Source: GAS368 sp965227745 (GTDB taxonomy: Bacteria; Verrucomicrobiota; Verrucomicrobiia; Opitutales; Opitutaceae). Taken from it: DNA of 64,000 nt. Shown here piece after piece: positions 25,842-35,951 of this stretch. The translations under genes were made by a program, and so were the position numbers. Where the stretch lies: NCBI GenBank assembly GCA_965227745.1, contig OZ245769.1:930001-994000 (forward strand). Reading direction: 5' to 3'. The notes under the pieces are model-generated. The model saw only the letters and a program-made list of their open reading frames with translations, was not told the DNA's origin and did no database searches. How positions within the stretch are numbered: position 1 is the first letter of the stretch; the number at the start of each line of letters is the position of its first letter.

Positions 25842-28800
25842 ATGTCCAAGTCACCCTTTGGCTTCTGTGCCCTGTTTCCCACGCCAATACTCACAGCTCT
25901 AAAAACCGTTGCACATGGTGTGCCTCGCTCAGTCGGCTTGGCGCTCGGAATCATTCTGTGCTTACAAGGTAACGGGCAAACCACCGTAACTGCGCCCGAG
26001 ACCAAGAAGGATGATCCGGTGGAACTAAGCCCGTTCGTCGTCGCCTCAGGCACCGACACCGGGTATCAAGCGACGAGCACACTGGCCGGCACGCGGCTCA
26101 ATACGAACCTCAAGGACATCGGTGCCGCCGTCTCCGTCTACACGCAGGAGTTTCTCGAAGATATCAACGTCACGAAGATTCAAGATATCCTCACCTTTAC
26201 CGCCTCCACGGAAAGTGGCGGACAGAATGGCAACTTCTCCGGCGTTACGGGCGAAAGCTCGGCTGAAGTGCGCGACGATCCCGCAAGCGTCAATCGAGTG
26301 CGCGCCCTCGCGCAAGCCACCCGCACCCGCGACTTCTTCGCGTCGGACCTTCCAGGTGACGCCTATAACTTCGACACGCTGACCGTCAGTCGCGGGCCCA
26401 ACGCTGTCCTCGCTGGCGTGGGCAACGCCGGTGGCATCATCGATTCGACGATGCGAAAGGCGACATTCAAGGATAACTATCGGTTCGTCTCGCGCTTCAG
26501 TTCCTATGATTCGCACCGCGAGGAGTTGCACTTCAACAAGGTGCTCGTGCCCAACCGGCTGGCCGTGCGGCTCGACCTGTTGAACGACGATAAGAACTAT
26601 CGCCAGAGGCCTGCGTACGAAAAGGACCAGCGACTCTATGCCGCGCTCCAATACCGTGTGCTCGACCCGAAGCGGGACTCATTCCTCGGTCGCGGTACTT
26701 TTCGCGCCAACGTGGAGACGGGCCACATCGACGGCGTTCCGCCCGATCCGATCACTCCGACGTTCACCGTCGGAAATTGGTTCAATGCCATTAATCCGAA
26801 GTGGAAATGGGATGGTGCCCTGCAGCAGTTGCAAAACTCCGCGGGCGCGCCGCTCACCGGCACCGCCGCCCAGACGGGCGTCTTTCAGGGTTTCCCGCTA
26901 TTTTCGCAATGGGCGCTTGTCTATGCGAATCCGACTTCGGGCGCCGCCGGCGTAGGCTTTGCGGATTCCTCGCTGTCCAATATCCAAGGCTTCCAGGGAG
27001 CAATTCCTGCGGCGGCTGCCGGTGGTCCCGGTGGCGGGCTGCGTGGCACGGGTGACCCGGCGCGTTCGAATGGGAAACCCGGGTACTTGCGGACGCACTT
27101 GATTGATCCCCGGATCTTCGACTTCTACGATAATCTGCTGACGGGCGTTTTCGATCACCGATCCCAGACGTTCAATGCGAGCGATTTTCGCTACGAGCAA
27201 CTGCTCTTCGGGGGCAAGGCCGGTTTCGAGGCGGCCTATAACTACCAGACTTTCACGCGTCGGCGTGACTTCCCGATCCCGGGCTCCGGTGACGATGAAG
27301 GCATCTTCGTGGATGTGAATTCCGTGCTCAGCGTCCGCTCGGCGGCTTTCCCAAACGGCATTCCCAATCCTAATTTTGGCCGCCCCTTCATCTCCACGCC
27401 GGACGTGTTCCGCGATCAGATGAACCGCACCACCCGCGAGTCCTACCAGTTGACCGCGTTCTTCAATCACGATTTCGCCCGGAGCAAGAGCGACTCTAAG
27501 TTGGTCAAGGCGCTCGGCCGGCACACGATCTCGGCGCTCCTGTTCAAGACGAACATCGCGCGTTTCAACCGCACATACGGCAGCACTTGGGACCCCAGCG
27601 GGCCGTTAAGCCCGTTTGCCAATAACTCGGGCGTCACGCCCGGGCTGTTTGGCGCGCAGGTCAACGGCTTTTTCTACCTCGGGCCCTCCTTGTCGTCGGT
27701 CAACAGTGTTTCCGATGTTCGTCTTCAACCGATCAGCGCCGAGCGGCCGCAGTATGGGCAAGCCTACACCCTGAGAATCTTCGACTCCACGACTAGAAGC
27801 TTCGTCACGGGAACGGCAAAGCCCATCCGCGTCTTGAACAAGATCGTCGACCAACGCGAAGAACTCAATTCCTCCGCGTTCGCGCTCCAGAGCCACTGGT
27901 TGAAGGACTATGTTATCACCGTCTTTGGCTGGCGGGAGGATCGTGACGAAGGCGCCTCCTCACTCACCCCTGCGCGATTGGCCGACGGAAATTTGGATCA
28001 GTCTTCGCTGGCGTTTCAACCGTCCGTCACCCAGGGAAAGCGCAGCCTGACCAAGAGCGTCGTCGGCCGCCTGCCCATTAAATTGCCCGGCGCCACCGAG
28101 ATCCGCGCTTTCTGGAACGAGTCCGGAAATTTCACGCCCGGCGGCCAGCGTCGCAACATCTGGAACGAGGATGTCGGCTCGCCCTCGGCGGAGACGGCCG
28201 AGAAAGGTGTCTCCATCAGCACCTTCAATGGGAAATTTTTTCTGCGGATCAACCGCTTCGATACGCGCATTCAGAACGATGCGGTTAGCGGGGTGAAGAA
28301 TGCCTTCGCCTACATTAGCACGACGATCAACAACATGGTGCTGGCCAATCTCGCCGGGCTCAGCCCGGCCAGCAACGGGTATCGGGCCGCCGATGGCAGC
28401 ACGCCGTATGCGAATTTCGAGCAGGTTTCCCGCGCGCTCTACGATACGATTCCGAAGCGTCTGCGGATCGGTAGCCAATATAATTTCAACCCGCGCCTGA
28501 GCGGCACCGGAGCCGGGCTACAATGGATTCCCGATACCATCACGGGCTTGGTTTCGACCAGCGATACCCGTTCCACCGGCACGGAATATGAAGTGATCGC
28601 CAATCCGGTTGCCGGCTGGCGCGTCTCGTTGAGTTTTTCCGAGAACGAGGCGGTGAAGGCTGACGTGGCGCGCGAGGATTTGGCTTTTGCGAACGAGTGG
28701 GTCGCCAACGTGCGCGCGAAGGATAACGGCGCGCTCATCAACGGTCAGCGCAGTCCCGTGCAGAGCTCCACCCTCGGGACCTTTCTGGCTCAGTACGACG

Positions 28801-29249
28801 GTGAGCACACGACCTTCATCCGTACGTCCGCTGCGCAATCCGGAGTTTCCTCCTCCGAAATCCGCAAATGGCGCGCCAATCTCGTGACACGCTACGAATT
28901 TCAGCGCGGATTACTTCGCGGCCTGAGCGTCGGCGGAGCGCTCCGCTGGCAGGACAAAGTGGGCATCGGCTATCCGAACATCAGTGCGACGCCCAACACG
29001 CAGTATGTGCCTGACATCGCACACCCCCTTTACGGCCCGACTGACACCCAGATTGATCTCAGCTTCGGCTACCGAAACAAATTTAAGCTTCGCGGCAACA
29101 CGGTCGCTTGGAACGTCGGTGTCAATGTCCGCAACCTGAATGCCAAGGACCAACTCATCCCGATCGCGGCCAACCCCGACGGGGCGTGGGGAACGTTCCG
29201 AATCCCGCCCGAACGCCAGTGGTCCCTGAGTAATGCGTTTTCGTTCTGA
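25842..29249 (+). CDS. TonB-dependent receptor (outer-membrane importer)
   Basis: A 1135-residue receptor. After a signal peptide (to about residue 46) is the TonB-box-like VELSPFVVASGTDTGYQATS, then a plug domain (TLAGTRLNTNLKDIGAAVSV, YTQEFLEDI, TVSRGPNAVLAGVGNAGGII) and a long beta-barrel ending in ERQWSLSNAFSF with the aromatic last residue. This box form is common in Opitutaceae receptors. There is no SusD partner, as expected outside Bacteroidota. Placement before two sulfatases and a beta-helix protein suggests import of a sulfated oligosaccharide. An earlier GTG at 25767 is in frame but unlikely. Confidence 0.92.
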   Translation: MSKSPFGFCALFPTPILTALKTVAHGVPRSVGLALGIILCLQGNGQTTVTAPETKKDDPVELSPFVVASGTDTGYQATSTLAGTRLNTNLKDIGAAVSVYTQEFLEDINVTKIQDILTFTASTESGGQNGNFSGVTGESSAEVRDDPASVNRVRALAQATRTRDFFASDLPGDAYNFDTLTVSRGPNAVLAGVGNAGGIIDSTMRKATFKDNYRFVSRFSSYDSHREELHFNKVLVPNRLAVRLDLLNDDKNYRQRPAYEKDQRLYAALQYRVLDPKRDSFLGRGTFRANVETGHIDGVPPDPITPTFTVGNWFNAINPKWKWDGALQQLQNSAGAPLTGTAAQTGVFQGFPLFSQWALVYANPTSGAAGVGFADSSLSNIQGFQGAIPAAAAGGPGGGLRGTGDPARSNGKPGYLRTHLIDPRIFDFYDNLLTGVFDHRSQTFNASDFRYEQLLFGGKAGFEAAYNYQTFTRRRDFPIPGSGDDEGIFVDVNSVLSVRSAAFPNGIPNPNFGRPFISTPDVFRDQMNRTTRESYQLTAFFNHDFARSKSDSKLVKALGRHTISALLFKTNIARFNRTYGSTWDPSGPLSPFANNSGVTPGLFGAQVNGFFYLGPSLSSVNSVSDVRLQPISAERPQYGQAYTLRIFDSTTRSFVTGTAKPIRVLNKIVDQREELNSSAFALQSHWLKDYVITVFGWREDRDEGASSLTPARLADGNLDQSSLAFQPSVTQGKRSLTKSVVGRLPIKLPGATEIRAFWNESGNFTPGGQRRNIWNEDVGSPSAETAEKGVSISTFNGKFFLRINRFDTRIQNDAVSGVKNAFAYISTTINNMVLANLAGLSPASNGYRAADGSTPYANFEQVSRALYDTIPKRLRIGSQYNFNPRLSGTGAGLQWIPDTITGLVSTSDTRSTGTEYEVIANPVAGWRVSLSFSENEAVKADVAREDLAFANEWVANVRAKDNGALINGQRSPVQSSTLGTFLAQYDGEHTTFIRTSAAQSGVSSSEIRKWRANLVTRYEFQRGLLRGLSVGGALRWQDKVGIGYPNISATPNTQYVPDIAHPLYGPTDTQIDLSFGYRNKFKLRGNTVAWNVGVNVRNLNAKDQLIPIAANPDGAWGTFRIPPERQWSLSNAFSF

Positions 29250-29268
29250 CCCAGAGGAAAGCGCTCAT

Positions 29269-30720
29269 ATGACGTTCGTTCCCTTACACCTGGGAGGCTG
29301 CTTAGCCGGTACTTTCTTCCGCCTCGTTCTTTTACTTGGGTGCTTCGGGGCTCTTGGCGGTGGGGTGCTCCGGGCTGCGACTTCTTCGCGACCAAACCTC
29401 ATCATTATCCTGACGGATGACCAGGGTTACGGGGACGTGGGCTTCAATGGCTGCAAGGATATCCCGACCCCCCATATCGATTCAATCGCGCGCAACGGGG
29501 TCCAGTTCACCAGCGGCTATGTCTCCTTTCCGGTGTGCTCGCCCAGTCGAGCCGGCTTGTTGACGGGGCGTTACGAACAGCGCTTCGGCCATGAGCGTAA
29601 TCCCCGGTTCGAGCCGTCAAACCGCCAGTCCGGTCTTCCGCTCTCCGAGTCGACCCTCGCCGATGCCCTCGGGCAGGTCGGCTATAAGAGCGGGGTTATT
29701 GGAAAATGGCATCTGGGGGCGCATCCCGATCTCCATCCTCTTCGCCGCGGTTTCAACGAATTTTATGGCATGCTCGGTGGTGGTCATCGCTACTTGCCCG
29801 ATGAGCTCACGATCAAGGAATCGACTGATGCTCACAGCGAAGCCGATAGTTATCGCCTCTGGATCTTGCGCGACCACGAACCGGTGCGCACCACGCAGTA
29901 TCTGACCGATGAGTTTTCCGACGAGGCTGTACGCTTCGTCGCCCGTCATAAGGACCAGCCGTTTTTTCTCTATCTCGCCTACAACGCGCCGCACAGTCCG
30001 CTGCAGGCGACGGAAAAATATCTCAGCCGCTTCTCCGGCATCGCCGATCCGAGGCGCCGCACCTACGCGGCGATGGTCAGTGCGGTCGACGATGGTGTCG
30101 GGCGGGTGCTCGCGGAATTGCGCCGTCAGGACCTCGAAGAAAACACGCTAGTGTTTTTTCTCTCCGACAACGGTGGTCCGAGCGCCGACAACGCATCCAG
30201 CAACGCTCCTTTACGCGGCAACAAAAGCGATCCGTGGGAGGGCGGAATCCGCGTGCCGTTTGCCGCCAAGTGGGCCGGACACCTGCCAAAGGGTGTGAAA
30301 TATGATCAGCCGGTGCTCTCGCTCGACATCTATGCCTCCATCGCCGCGCTCGCCGGAGTTCGGACCAACCCGGAGCGACCGTTGGACGGGGTCAATATTT
30401 TGCCGTATATCACCGGAGAAAAATCCGGGTCGCCCCACGAGGCGATTTACCTCCGCAAATTCGACCAAGGGGCGTTTGCCGTGCGCCGGGGGGATTTCAA
30501 GTTGGTGATTCCAAAGCAAGGTGGGCCGGCGCAGCTGTTCAATCTCTCCCAGGATATTCGCGAGTCGCGTAATCTGGCGGGGAGCGAAGCGGCCACTGCA
30601 GCCGAGTTGGAGTCACTGCGAGTCGCTTGGAATGCTCAACTCGTGCCGCCGGTGTTCGAGGGATTGATCGACCGCACCCCCGCCAAAAAGGGTCGCGCGG
30701 GCACTGACGACCACGACTGA
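29269..30720 (+). CDS. Cys-type sulfatase (formylglycine-dependent)
   Basis: A 483-residue exported sulfatase. A signal peptide (to about residue 37) precedes the metal-binding start RPNLIIILTDDQGYGDVGF and the maturation motif C90-S-P-S-R in PVCSPSRAGLLTGRYEQRFG, where Cys is oxidised to formylglycine. GKWHLG and the LSDNGGP segment complete the active site. The ATG at 29269 has AGGA about 11 bases upstream; an earlier ATG would overlap the receptor gene. It removes sulfate esters, probably from a polysaccharide. It lies 19 bp after the receptor gene and 4 bp before the next sulfatase. No maturase gene is in the window. Confidence 0.93.
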   Translation: MTFVPLHLGGCLAGTFFRLVLLLGCFGALGGGVLRAATSSRPNLIIILTDDQGYGDVGFNGCKDIPTPHIDSIARNGVQFTSGYVSFPVCSPSRAGLLTGRYEQRFGHERNPRFEPSNRQSGLPLSESTLADALGQVGYKSGVIGKWHLGAHPDLHPLRRGFNEFYGMLGGGHRYLPDELTIKESTDAHSEADSYRLWILRDHEPVRTTQYLTDEFSDEAVRFVARHKDQPFFLYLAYNAPHSPLQATEKYLSRFSGIADPRRRTYAAMVSAVDDGVGRVLAELRRQDLEENTLVFFLSDNGGPSADNASSNAPLRGNKSDPWEGGIRVPFAAKWAGHLPKGVKYDQPVLSLDIYASIAALAGVRTNPERPLDGVNILPYITGEKSGSPHEAIYLRKFDQGAFAVRRGDFKLVIPKQGGPAQLFNLSQDIRESRNLAGSEAATAAELESLRVAWNAQLVPPVFEGLIDRTPAKKGRAGTDDHD

Positions 30721-30724
30721 TTTT

Positions 30725-32293
30725 ATGCGAATCCATGTCGGAACTGCCGGCTGTCTTTTCAGCCTCGCTTTGATTCTTCCAGCTCAGGCAGCCGTGGCCC
30801 CACCCAACATTGTGGTCATCGTGGCGGACGATCTTGGCTACGGCGATCTGGGTTGCTACGGAGCAACGCGCCTCAAGACGCCCCAAGTCGATCGACTGGC
30901 GGCCGGCGGCGTGCGTTTCATCTCCGGTTATGCACCGTCGTCCACCTGCACGCCCACTCGTTATTCACTGCTGACGGGCGAATACGCCTGGCGTCAGTCA
31001 GAGAAGAAGACGGCGATTCTCGACGGCGATGCGCCGCTTTGCATCGAGCCGGGGCGTGCCACGTTGCCCCAGTCGCTGAAAAATGCCGGTTATCGTACGG
31101 GCGTGGTGGGGAAGTGGCATCTGGGTTTGGGCGATGGACGCGTCGCGGTGAATTTCAATCACTCGATCCGGCCGGGCCCGCTGGAGATCGGCTTCGACTA
31201 TTGTCACATTATCCCCGCCACAGTGGATCGCGTGCCTTCGGTGTGGATCGAAAATGATCGGGTGGTAGGCCTCGACGCGACCGATCCGATTGCGGTCAGC
31301 TACCAGAAGGATTTTGGCGTGGAGCCAAATGGCATCGATCGTCCGGACCTGCTCAAGGTCGGCGCTGATCGCCAGCACAGCGGCACGATCATCAACGGCA
31401 TCAGCCGCATCGGGTACATGAAAGGTGGCACGTCGGCGCGCTTCAAAGATGATGAACTCCCTGCGACCGTGGCGAGGAAGTCGGTCGAGTTTATCGAGGC
31501 GAATCGTGCGAAGCCTTTTTTTCTCTACGTCGGACTATTCGAGCCACATGTGCCGCGCGTCGCCACCGCTCGTTTTGCCGGCGGGAGCGAGATCGGTATC
31601 CGCGGCGATGTGATTCAGCAGATGGATTGGGTCACGGGGGAAATCCTGCAGGCCCTCGACCGGCTGAAGCTGGCGGACAACACGCTCGTGATTTTCACGA
31701 GTGATAACGGCCCGGTACTTTTCGATGGCTACAACGATCGGTCGAACGAGGACACGAAAGATCATCGTCCGGCCGGTGGTCTGCGCGGCTGGAAATATCT
31801 GGTCTACGAGGGAGGCTGCCGCGTGCCGCTGATCGCGCGGTGGCCGGCGCGCCTGCGACCGAGGGTAACCGATCAGATGTTCAACCTCGTCGACCTCTAT
31901 GCGACGTTGGCGAAGATCTCGGGGGCAAAGTTCTCGCCGGAATCCGCCCCGGATAGCCTCGACCTTTCGCCGGTGCTCCTCGGCGAAACTACCGAAAATT
32001 TGCGCACCACTACGGTGTTGCACGGTATCTCGAACACCCTGTCCCTCCGCGCAGGTGACTGGAAGTACGTGCCGGCCAGCCGCAACGCGCCCGCCTCCGG
32101 GGCAGGCAGCGGGGCGAGCCCCGGTGACCTCCGTTTTGCCGAGAGTCGCATCGCCAAGGCGCAACTCTTTAACCTGCGCGCCGATCCGGCAGAGAGGAAT
32201 GATGTGATCGGAGAATTTCCAGAGAAGGCGAAGGAGCTTCAGCAGCAACTCGCCGCGATCACCGCGCGGCGCCGAGCCGCCGAATCGCCATGA
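30725..32293 (+). CDS. second Cys-type sulfatase (arylsulfatase-like)
   Basis: A 522-residue exported sulfatase with a signal peptide (to about residue 22), the metal-binding PPNIVVIVADDLGYGDLGCY, and maturation motif C75-T-P-T-R in SSTCTPTRYSLLTGEYAWR. GKWHLG and IFTSDNGPV complete the active site. The second Ser of the usual motif is Thr, accepted by formylglycine-generating enzymes. It differs widely from the first sulfatase, so the pair probably attacks different sulfate positions. Its stop overlaps the beta-helix gene by 4 bp. Confidence 0.92.
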   Translation: MRIHVGTAGCLFSLALILPAQAAVAPPNIVVIVADDLGYGDLGCYGATRLKTPQVDRLAAGGVRFISGYAPSSTCTPTRYSLLTGEYAWRQSEKKTAILDGDAPLCIEPGRATLPQSLKNAGYRTGVVGKWHLGLGDGRVAVNFNHSIRPGPLEIGFDYCHIIPATVDRVPSVWIENDRVVGLDATDPIAVSYQKDFGVEPNGIDRPDLLKVGADRQHSGTIINGISRIGYMKGGTSARFKDDELPATVARKSVEFIEANRAKPFFLYVGLFEPHVPRVATARFAGGSEIGIRGDVIQQMDWVTGEILQALDRLKLADNTLVIFTSDNGPVLFDGYNDRSNEDTKDHRPAGGLRGWKYLVYEGGCRVPLIARWPARLRPRVTDQMFNLVDLYATLAKISGAKFSPESAPDSLDLSPVLLGETTENLRTTTVLHGISNTLSLRAGDWKYVPASRNAPASGAGSGASPGDLRFAESRIAKAQLFNLRADPAERNDVIGEFPEKAKELQQQLAAITARRRAAESP

Positions 32294-33954
32294 GCGGTTT
32301 CTCATTTCCCCGATTCGGAATCGTCCCAGGGCTCTTGCTGTTGTGCTCTCTGGCATTCGTTTCCGTTGGAAAAGCTGCGACCTATTACGTCGACGCCGTT
32401 CATGGCAATGATCAGGCGGTTGGCACCAGCGTGAATCTTCCTTGGCGGTCGCTACAACGGGCTAGTCGTGCTGCGCTGGAGCCGGGCGATCAAATAGCGT
32501 TGGTTGGAGGGCAGACGCATGAGGGACAACTGCGCTTGTCTGGTCTCAAGGGGACTGCGAGCGCGCCGATCACGATCTCAAGCTATGGGACAACAGCCGA
32601 GTCGGCGAACCCGCCGGCAACCATCGACGGTCGCGGGACGCCCGCGGCGTTGCACCTCATTGACTGCAGTCATGTGACCGTGGCGAATCTGACCGTAACC
32701 GCCGATGGTGGCGGCGGGGTGGTCCTCTCCGGCAACGAGCCTGGGATGCGATGCGGTATTCTCGTCGAAGCAGTGGCACCGGGAGATTACGAGGGAATTG
32801 AACTCCGAGACTTGCACATCAGTCGCGTCTCTTACCAACAGCCGGGCTTCAAGCGCCCGCCGAAAGACGTGCAGACGCCCAATGGCAACGGCTCGTATGG
32901 TTGGGGGGTGCGTTTTATCGTGCATCACGAGCGCGCCGCCATGCGTGGCATCTCGATTCGGAATAGTGTCATCGAACGCGTGGATCACACCGGCCTCAAG
33001 TTTACCGCGCCGTCGGGCGGAATTAGAAACGTCGAGGTGGACGGGGTGCGAATCTTGGATGTCGGCGGCCCAGGCGTGCAACTTTCGGGAGTAGTGTACG
33101 GTCACTTTTCGCATCTCAAGGTAGATCGATCAGGTAGTGCGAGCGATTCGCGCAACTGGGGGCGCGGGAGTGGCCTCTGGACTTGGGGTTGCCGCAATGT
33201 GCTGATTGAGCGAAGCGAGTTTACGAATGCCAATGGCCCCGGGGACTCTGCCGGAGTGCATATCGATTATGGGTGTCGGGATGTGGTGGTGCAATACAAC
33301 CTCAGTGCCCGCAACGCGGGTGGGTTCTGCGAAATCTTGGGCGACAACTACAACTGCGCGTATCGCTACAACGTCAGCATCAACGACGGCTTTCGTGTGA
33401 AGGGCCGAGACGGTGCGTTTCAAGACGGAAAAACCTTCTGGCTCAGTGGCTATGTTGGCAAAGGGCCACCCAAGGGGCCGTTCAATTCGTATTTCTATAA
33501 CAACACGATTTTTGTCGCTGCTGAAATTGAGGCGAAGATGGCGCTGGCACCGACCGCTGAAGGAGTGCTGATCGCCAATAATATTTTTTGCATCAAGGGG
33601 GCGAGCCGGCTGGTAGCCGGCGATCAACTGCGGGCCGATCAGCGCGACGCGAGCGCGATCAAACGGGTAAATTTTTCCAACAATGCCTTTTTGCGCGTGG
33701 AAAGCTGGCCGGTTGAATGTGGGCTCCAAGATTGCGCTCCGCTGATCGGCGACCCCGAATTTGCCAACCCCGGCGGATTGCGGGCCGCCGACTACGTCCC
33801 CCGCAACGTGTCTTTAGTGAAGGATCGCGGCATCATAATCCCTTACCTGCCGGAAGATCACGTGGGCCTGCGAGTGGGGTTGGACGTATCGGTGGATTTT
33901 TTTGGGAAGCCCGTGACAGGAACCCCGGATCTGGGAGCGATCGAGCTGCCATAG
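32290..33954 (+). CDS. right-handed parallel beta-helix protein (pectate-lyase-like)
   Basis: A 554-residue exported protein with a signal peptide (to about residue 30) and the start typical of polysaccharide lyase-like beta-helices: TYYVDAVHGNDQAVGTSVNL, PWRSLQRASRAALEPGDQIA. Repeated short strands with Asn-ladder-like turns follow, and the C-terminus is FGKPVTGTPDLGAIELP, common to this family. Members include polysaccharide lyases and glycoside hydrolases; the catalytic residues cannot be assigned. Being coupled by 4 bp to the sulfatase, it probably cleaves the same sulfated glycan after or before desulfation. Confidence 0.85.
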   Translation: MSGFSFPRFGIVPGLLLLCSLAFVSVGKAATYYVDAVHGNDQAVGTSVNLPWRSLQRASRAALEPGDQIALVGGQTHEGQLRLSGLKGTASAPITISSYGTTAESANPPATIDGRGTPAALHLIDCSHVTVANLTVTADGGGGVVLSGNEPGMRCGILVEAVAPGDYEGIELRDLHISRVSYQQPGFKRPPKDVQTPNGNGSYGWGVRFIVHHERAAMRGISIRNSVIERVDHTGLKFTAPSGGIRNVEVDGVRILDVGGPGVQLSGVVYGHFSHLKVDRSGSASDSRNWGRGSGLWTWGCRNVLIERSEFTNANGPGDSAGVHIDYGCRDVVVQYNLSARNAGGFCEILGDNYNCAYRYNVSINDGFRVKGRDGAFQDGKTFWLSGYVGKGPPKGPFNSYFYNNTIFVAAEIEAKMALAPTAEGVLIANNIFCIKGASRLVAGDQLRADQRDASAIKRVNFSNNAFLRVESWPVECGLQDCAPLIGDPEFANPGGLRAADYVPRNVSLVKDRGIIIPYLPEDHVGLRVGLDVSVDFFGKPVTGTPDLGAIELP

Positions 33955-34547
33955 GATGAAGAAAGTGCAACCCTGTGCCCAGTGATCGTGGCCGGTTCCA
34001 CCGTTTACGCGTTAGCCGGATCGCCTTTACCATGGTTGTGTTAGATGCGGCCGGGAGCGGATGGTAGGCCCGCCAAAGCACGGGAGTGGGGTCGTCGTCA
34101 ACGTCGTCCCGCCTATCTATGGGTACGGGAATAAGCGAGGCGCACCTGCTGATTCGTCGACTTATTTCGGGTTTAGCGCCTGCGGCTCTAGCCGATCTGG
34201 TCATCGCTCGGCGAGGCTGCCTGTTAGGCCGCGCACGCCGCACTCGAAATGGTCTTGCTGGTGCACCGCGTCTCATGGACGAATCGCCACCATGCTTGGT
34301 CTATCTCCTCGGACTCTGCTGGCTGTGCGAAACGCGACGTGATCGTTTCAGTTTTTGGACTAGACGCACCCAGATTGGTTCGGCTTCGGCGCAAATCACG
34401 TAGAGCAGATGCATCATTTACGGTGCGTACTCCATTTCAGGCGAGCTGTTAACTTCCCCGGAGAAAATCCGGCCATTTTTCGCGCAGAGACATTCCAGTG
34501 GTGTAATGAGAGGGTATAACCGCCCACCATTTGGAAGTCGCCGTAAG
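33955..34547. other. 593-bp gap without recognisable genes
   Basis: I find no convincing coding sequence on either strand. Short open frames (for example 34086-34403 plus, 33833-34276 minus) are rich in Arg and Ser, have no recognisable domain, and no ribosome-binding site. No clear terminator with a T-run is seen between the converging beta-helix and ffh genes. It marks the border between the accessory left half and the core right half. Confidence 0.5.
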
Positions 34548-35894
34548 CTAGCGTAAGGGTGGCATTCCTCCTCTAGACTGCATCGCCTCCATCTGGCGCA
34601 TCATCTTTTTCGCGCCGCCGCCCTTCATCATCTTCATCATTTGCTGCATTTGTTGAAACTGCTTTAGGAGTTGGTTGACCTCCATTATCTTCACGCCGGA
34701 GCCGTCGGCGATGCGCTTGCGGCGGTTGCCGTTCAGGATCTCAGGCTTGCGGCGCTCTTGAATGGTCATCGATTTGATGATGGCTTCGGTGCGGGCCATT
34801 TGTTTGTCCGCGCCGACGGGCAGTTCCATGCCGCTCATGCCGGGGATCATGCCCATGATGCTCTGCATCGAGCCGAGCTTTTTCACCTGCTGCATCTGCG
34901 CGAGAAAGTCCTCGAGGTTGAAGTCGCCCTTGCGGAGCGAGTCCGCCATCTTCTCGGCTTCCTTCTGGTCGATGGTCTCCTGCGCTTTTTCGACGAGCGA
35001 CACGACGTCGCCCATGCCGAGGATGCGGGAGGCGAGGCGGTCGGGATAAAAGTTATCGAAGTCCGCCGTCTTTTCGCCGGTGCCGATGAATTTGATCGGG
35101 ACATTCGCGATCGACTTGATGGAGAGCGCCGCACCGCCGCGCGCATCGCCGTCCATCTTGGTGAGCACGAGGCCGGTGAGCTGGAGCGCATCGTGAAACG
35201 CCTTCGCCACATTCACGGCCTCCTGTCCGAGTGCGCCGTCGGCGACGAGCAGCACCTCATCGGGCTGCACGCGGGCCTTCAGCTTTTTCACTTCCTCGAT
35301 CAGGTCGTGATCGATCTGGAGACGACCTGCGGTGTCGAAAATGATACAGTCGGCCGTCACGGCCTCGGCGGCCTTGAGACCCGCGGCGCCGATAGCCGGC
35401 ACGTCTTTGGAAACGCGGTCCGAGTAAAAGCCGAGTTCTTCCTGCTTCGAAAGGATCTCGAGTTGGTCGATGGCGGCCGGGCGATACACGTCGCAACCGA
35501 CGACAAAGGGCCGGTAGCCGCGCTTCTTGAGCAGCTTGCCGAGCTTGGCGGTCGAGGTCGTCTTGCCGGAGCCGTGCAGACCCACCATCAGAATCTTCAG
35601 CGGGCGCGCGGTGGAGAGGGTGGTGGAGCCCTCGCCGAGCAGCTTCACCAACTCATCGTGGATGATCTTGACGATCTGCTGACCGGGCGCGACGCCCTTG
35701 AGCACGTCCTGGCCCACGCACTGCACCTGCACGCGGTCGACAAATTCGCGCACGACCTTGAAATGCACGTCGGCCCCGAGGAGGGCGGTGCGCACTTCCT
35801 TGAGCGCCTCCGCCATGTTTTCTTCCGTGAGCTTGCCGACCCCGCGCAGGTTGCGCAGGGCATTGCCGAGTTTTTCCGTGAGAGATTCGAACAT
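34548..35894 (-). CDS. ffh: signal recognition particle protein Ffh
   Basis: A 448-residue SRP54 GTPase that binds signal peptides of nascent membrane proteins with SRP RNA. The N-domain (MFESLTEKLGNALRNLRGVG), the G-domain P-loop GLHGSGKT (105-112), DTAGR, and TKMDGDARGGAALS are all present. The C-terminal M-domain is Met-rich (GMIPGMSGMEL, QQMQQMMKMMKGGGAKKMMR) for signal-peptide binding. Length is typical. It is followed on the same strand by no gene in the next 590 bp. The M50 protease gene lies 57 bp upstream on the same strand, so they may be cotranscribed. Confidence 0.97.
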   Translation of the reverse strand: MFESLTEKLGNALRNLRGVGKLTEENMAEALKEVRTALLGADVHFKVVREFVDRVQVQCVGQDVLKGVAPGQQIVKIIHDELVKLLGEGSTTLSTARPLKILMVGLHGSGKTTSTAKLGKLLKKRGYRPFVVGCDVYRPAAIDQLEILSKQEELGFYSDRVSKDVPAIGAAGLKAAEAVTADCIIFDTAGRLQIDHDLIEEVKKLKARVQPDEVLLVADGALGQEAVNVAKAFHDALQLTGLVLTKMDGDARGGAALSIKSIANVPIKFIGTGEKTADFDNFYPDRLASRILGMGDVVSLVEKAQETIDQKEAEKMADSLRKGDFNLEDFLAQMQQVKKLGSMQSIMGMIPGMSGMELPVGADKQMARTEAIIKSMTIQERRKPEILNGNRRKRIADGSGVKIMEVNQLLKQFQQMQQMMKMMKGGGAKKMMRQMEAMQSRGGMPPLR

Positions 35895-35951
35895 GGGAAC
35901 GTCAACGATGAATGACTTCCCGGCCGAAACGCAATCCCCGGCCGCGCGACC

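Noticed and set aside
33833..34276. 147-codon minus-strand frame in the gene-free gap
   Set aside because: It overlaps the end of the beta-helix gene, is Arg/Pro-rich, and has no domain or start signal.
34671..35915. 414-codon open frame on the plus strand across ffh
   Set aside because: It is the exact antisense of ffh, whose minus-strand product matches SRP54 along its whole length; the frame is a result of GC-rich codon use.
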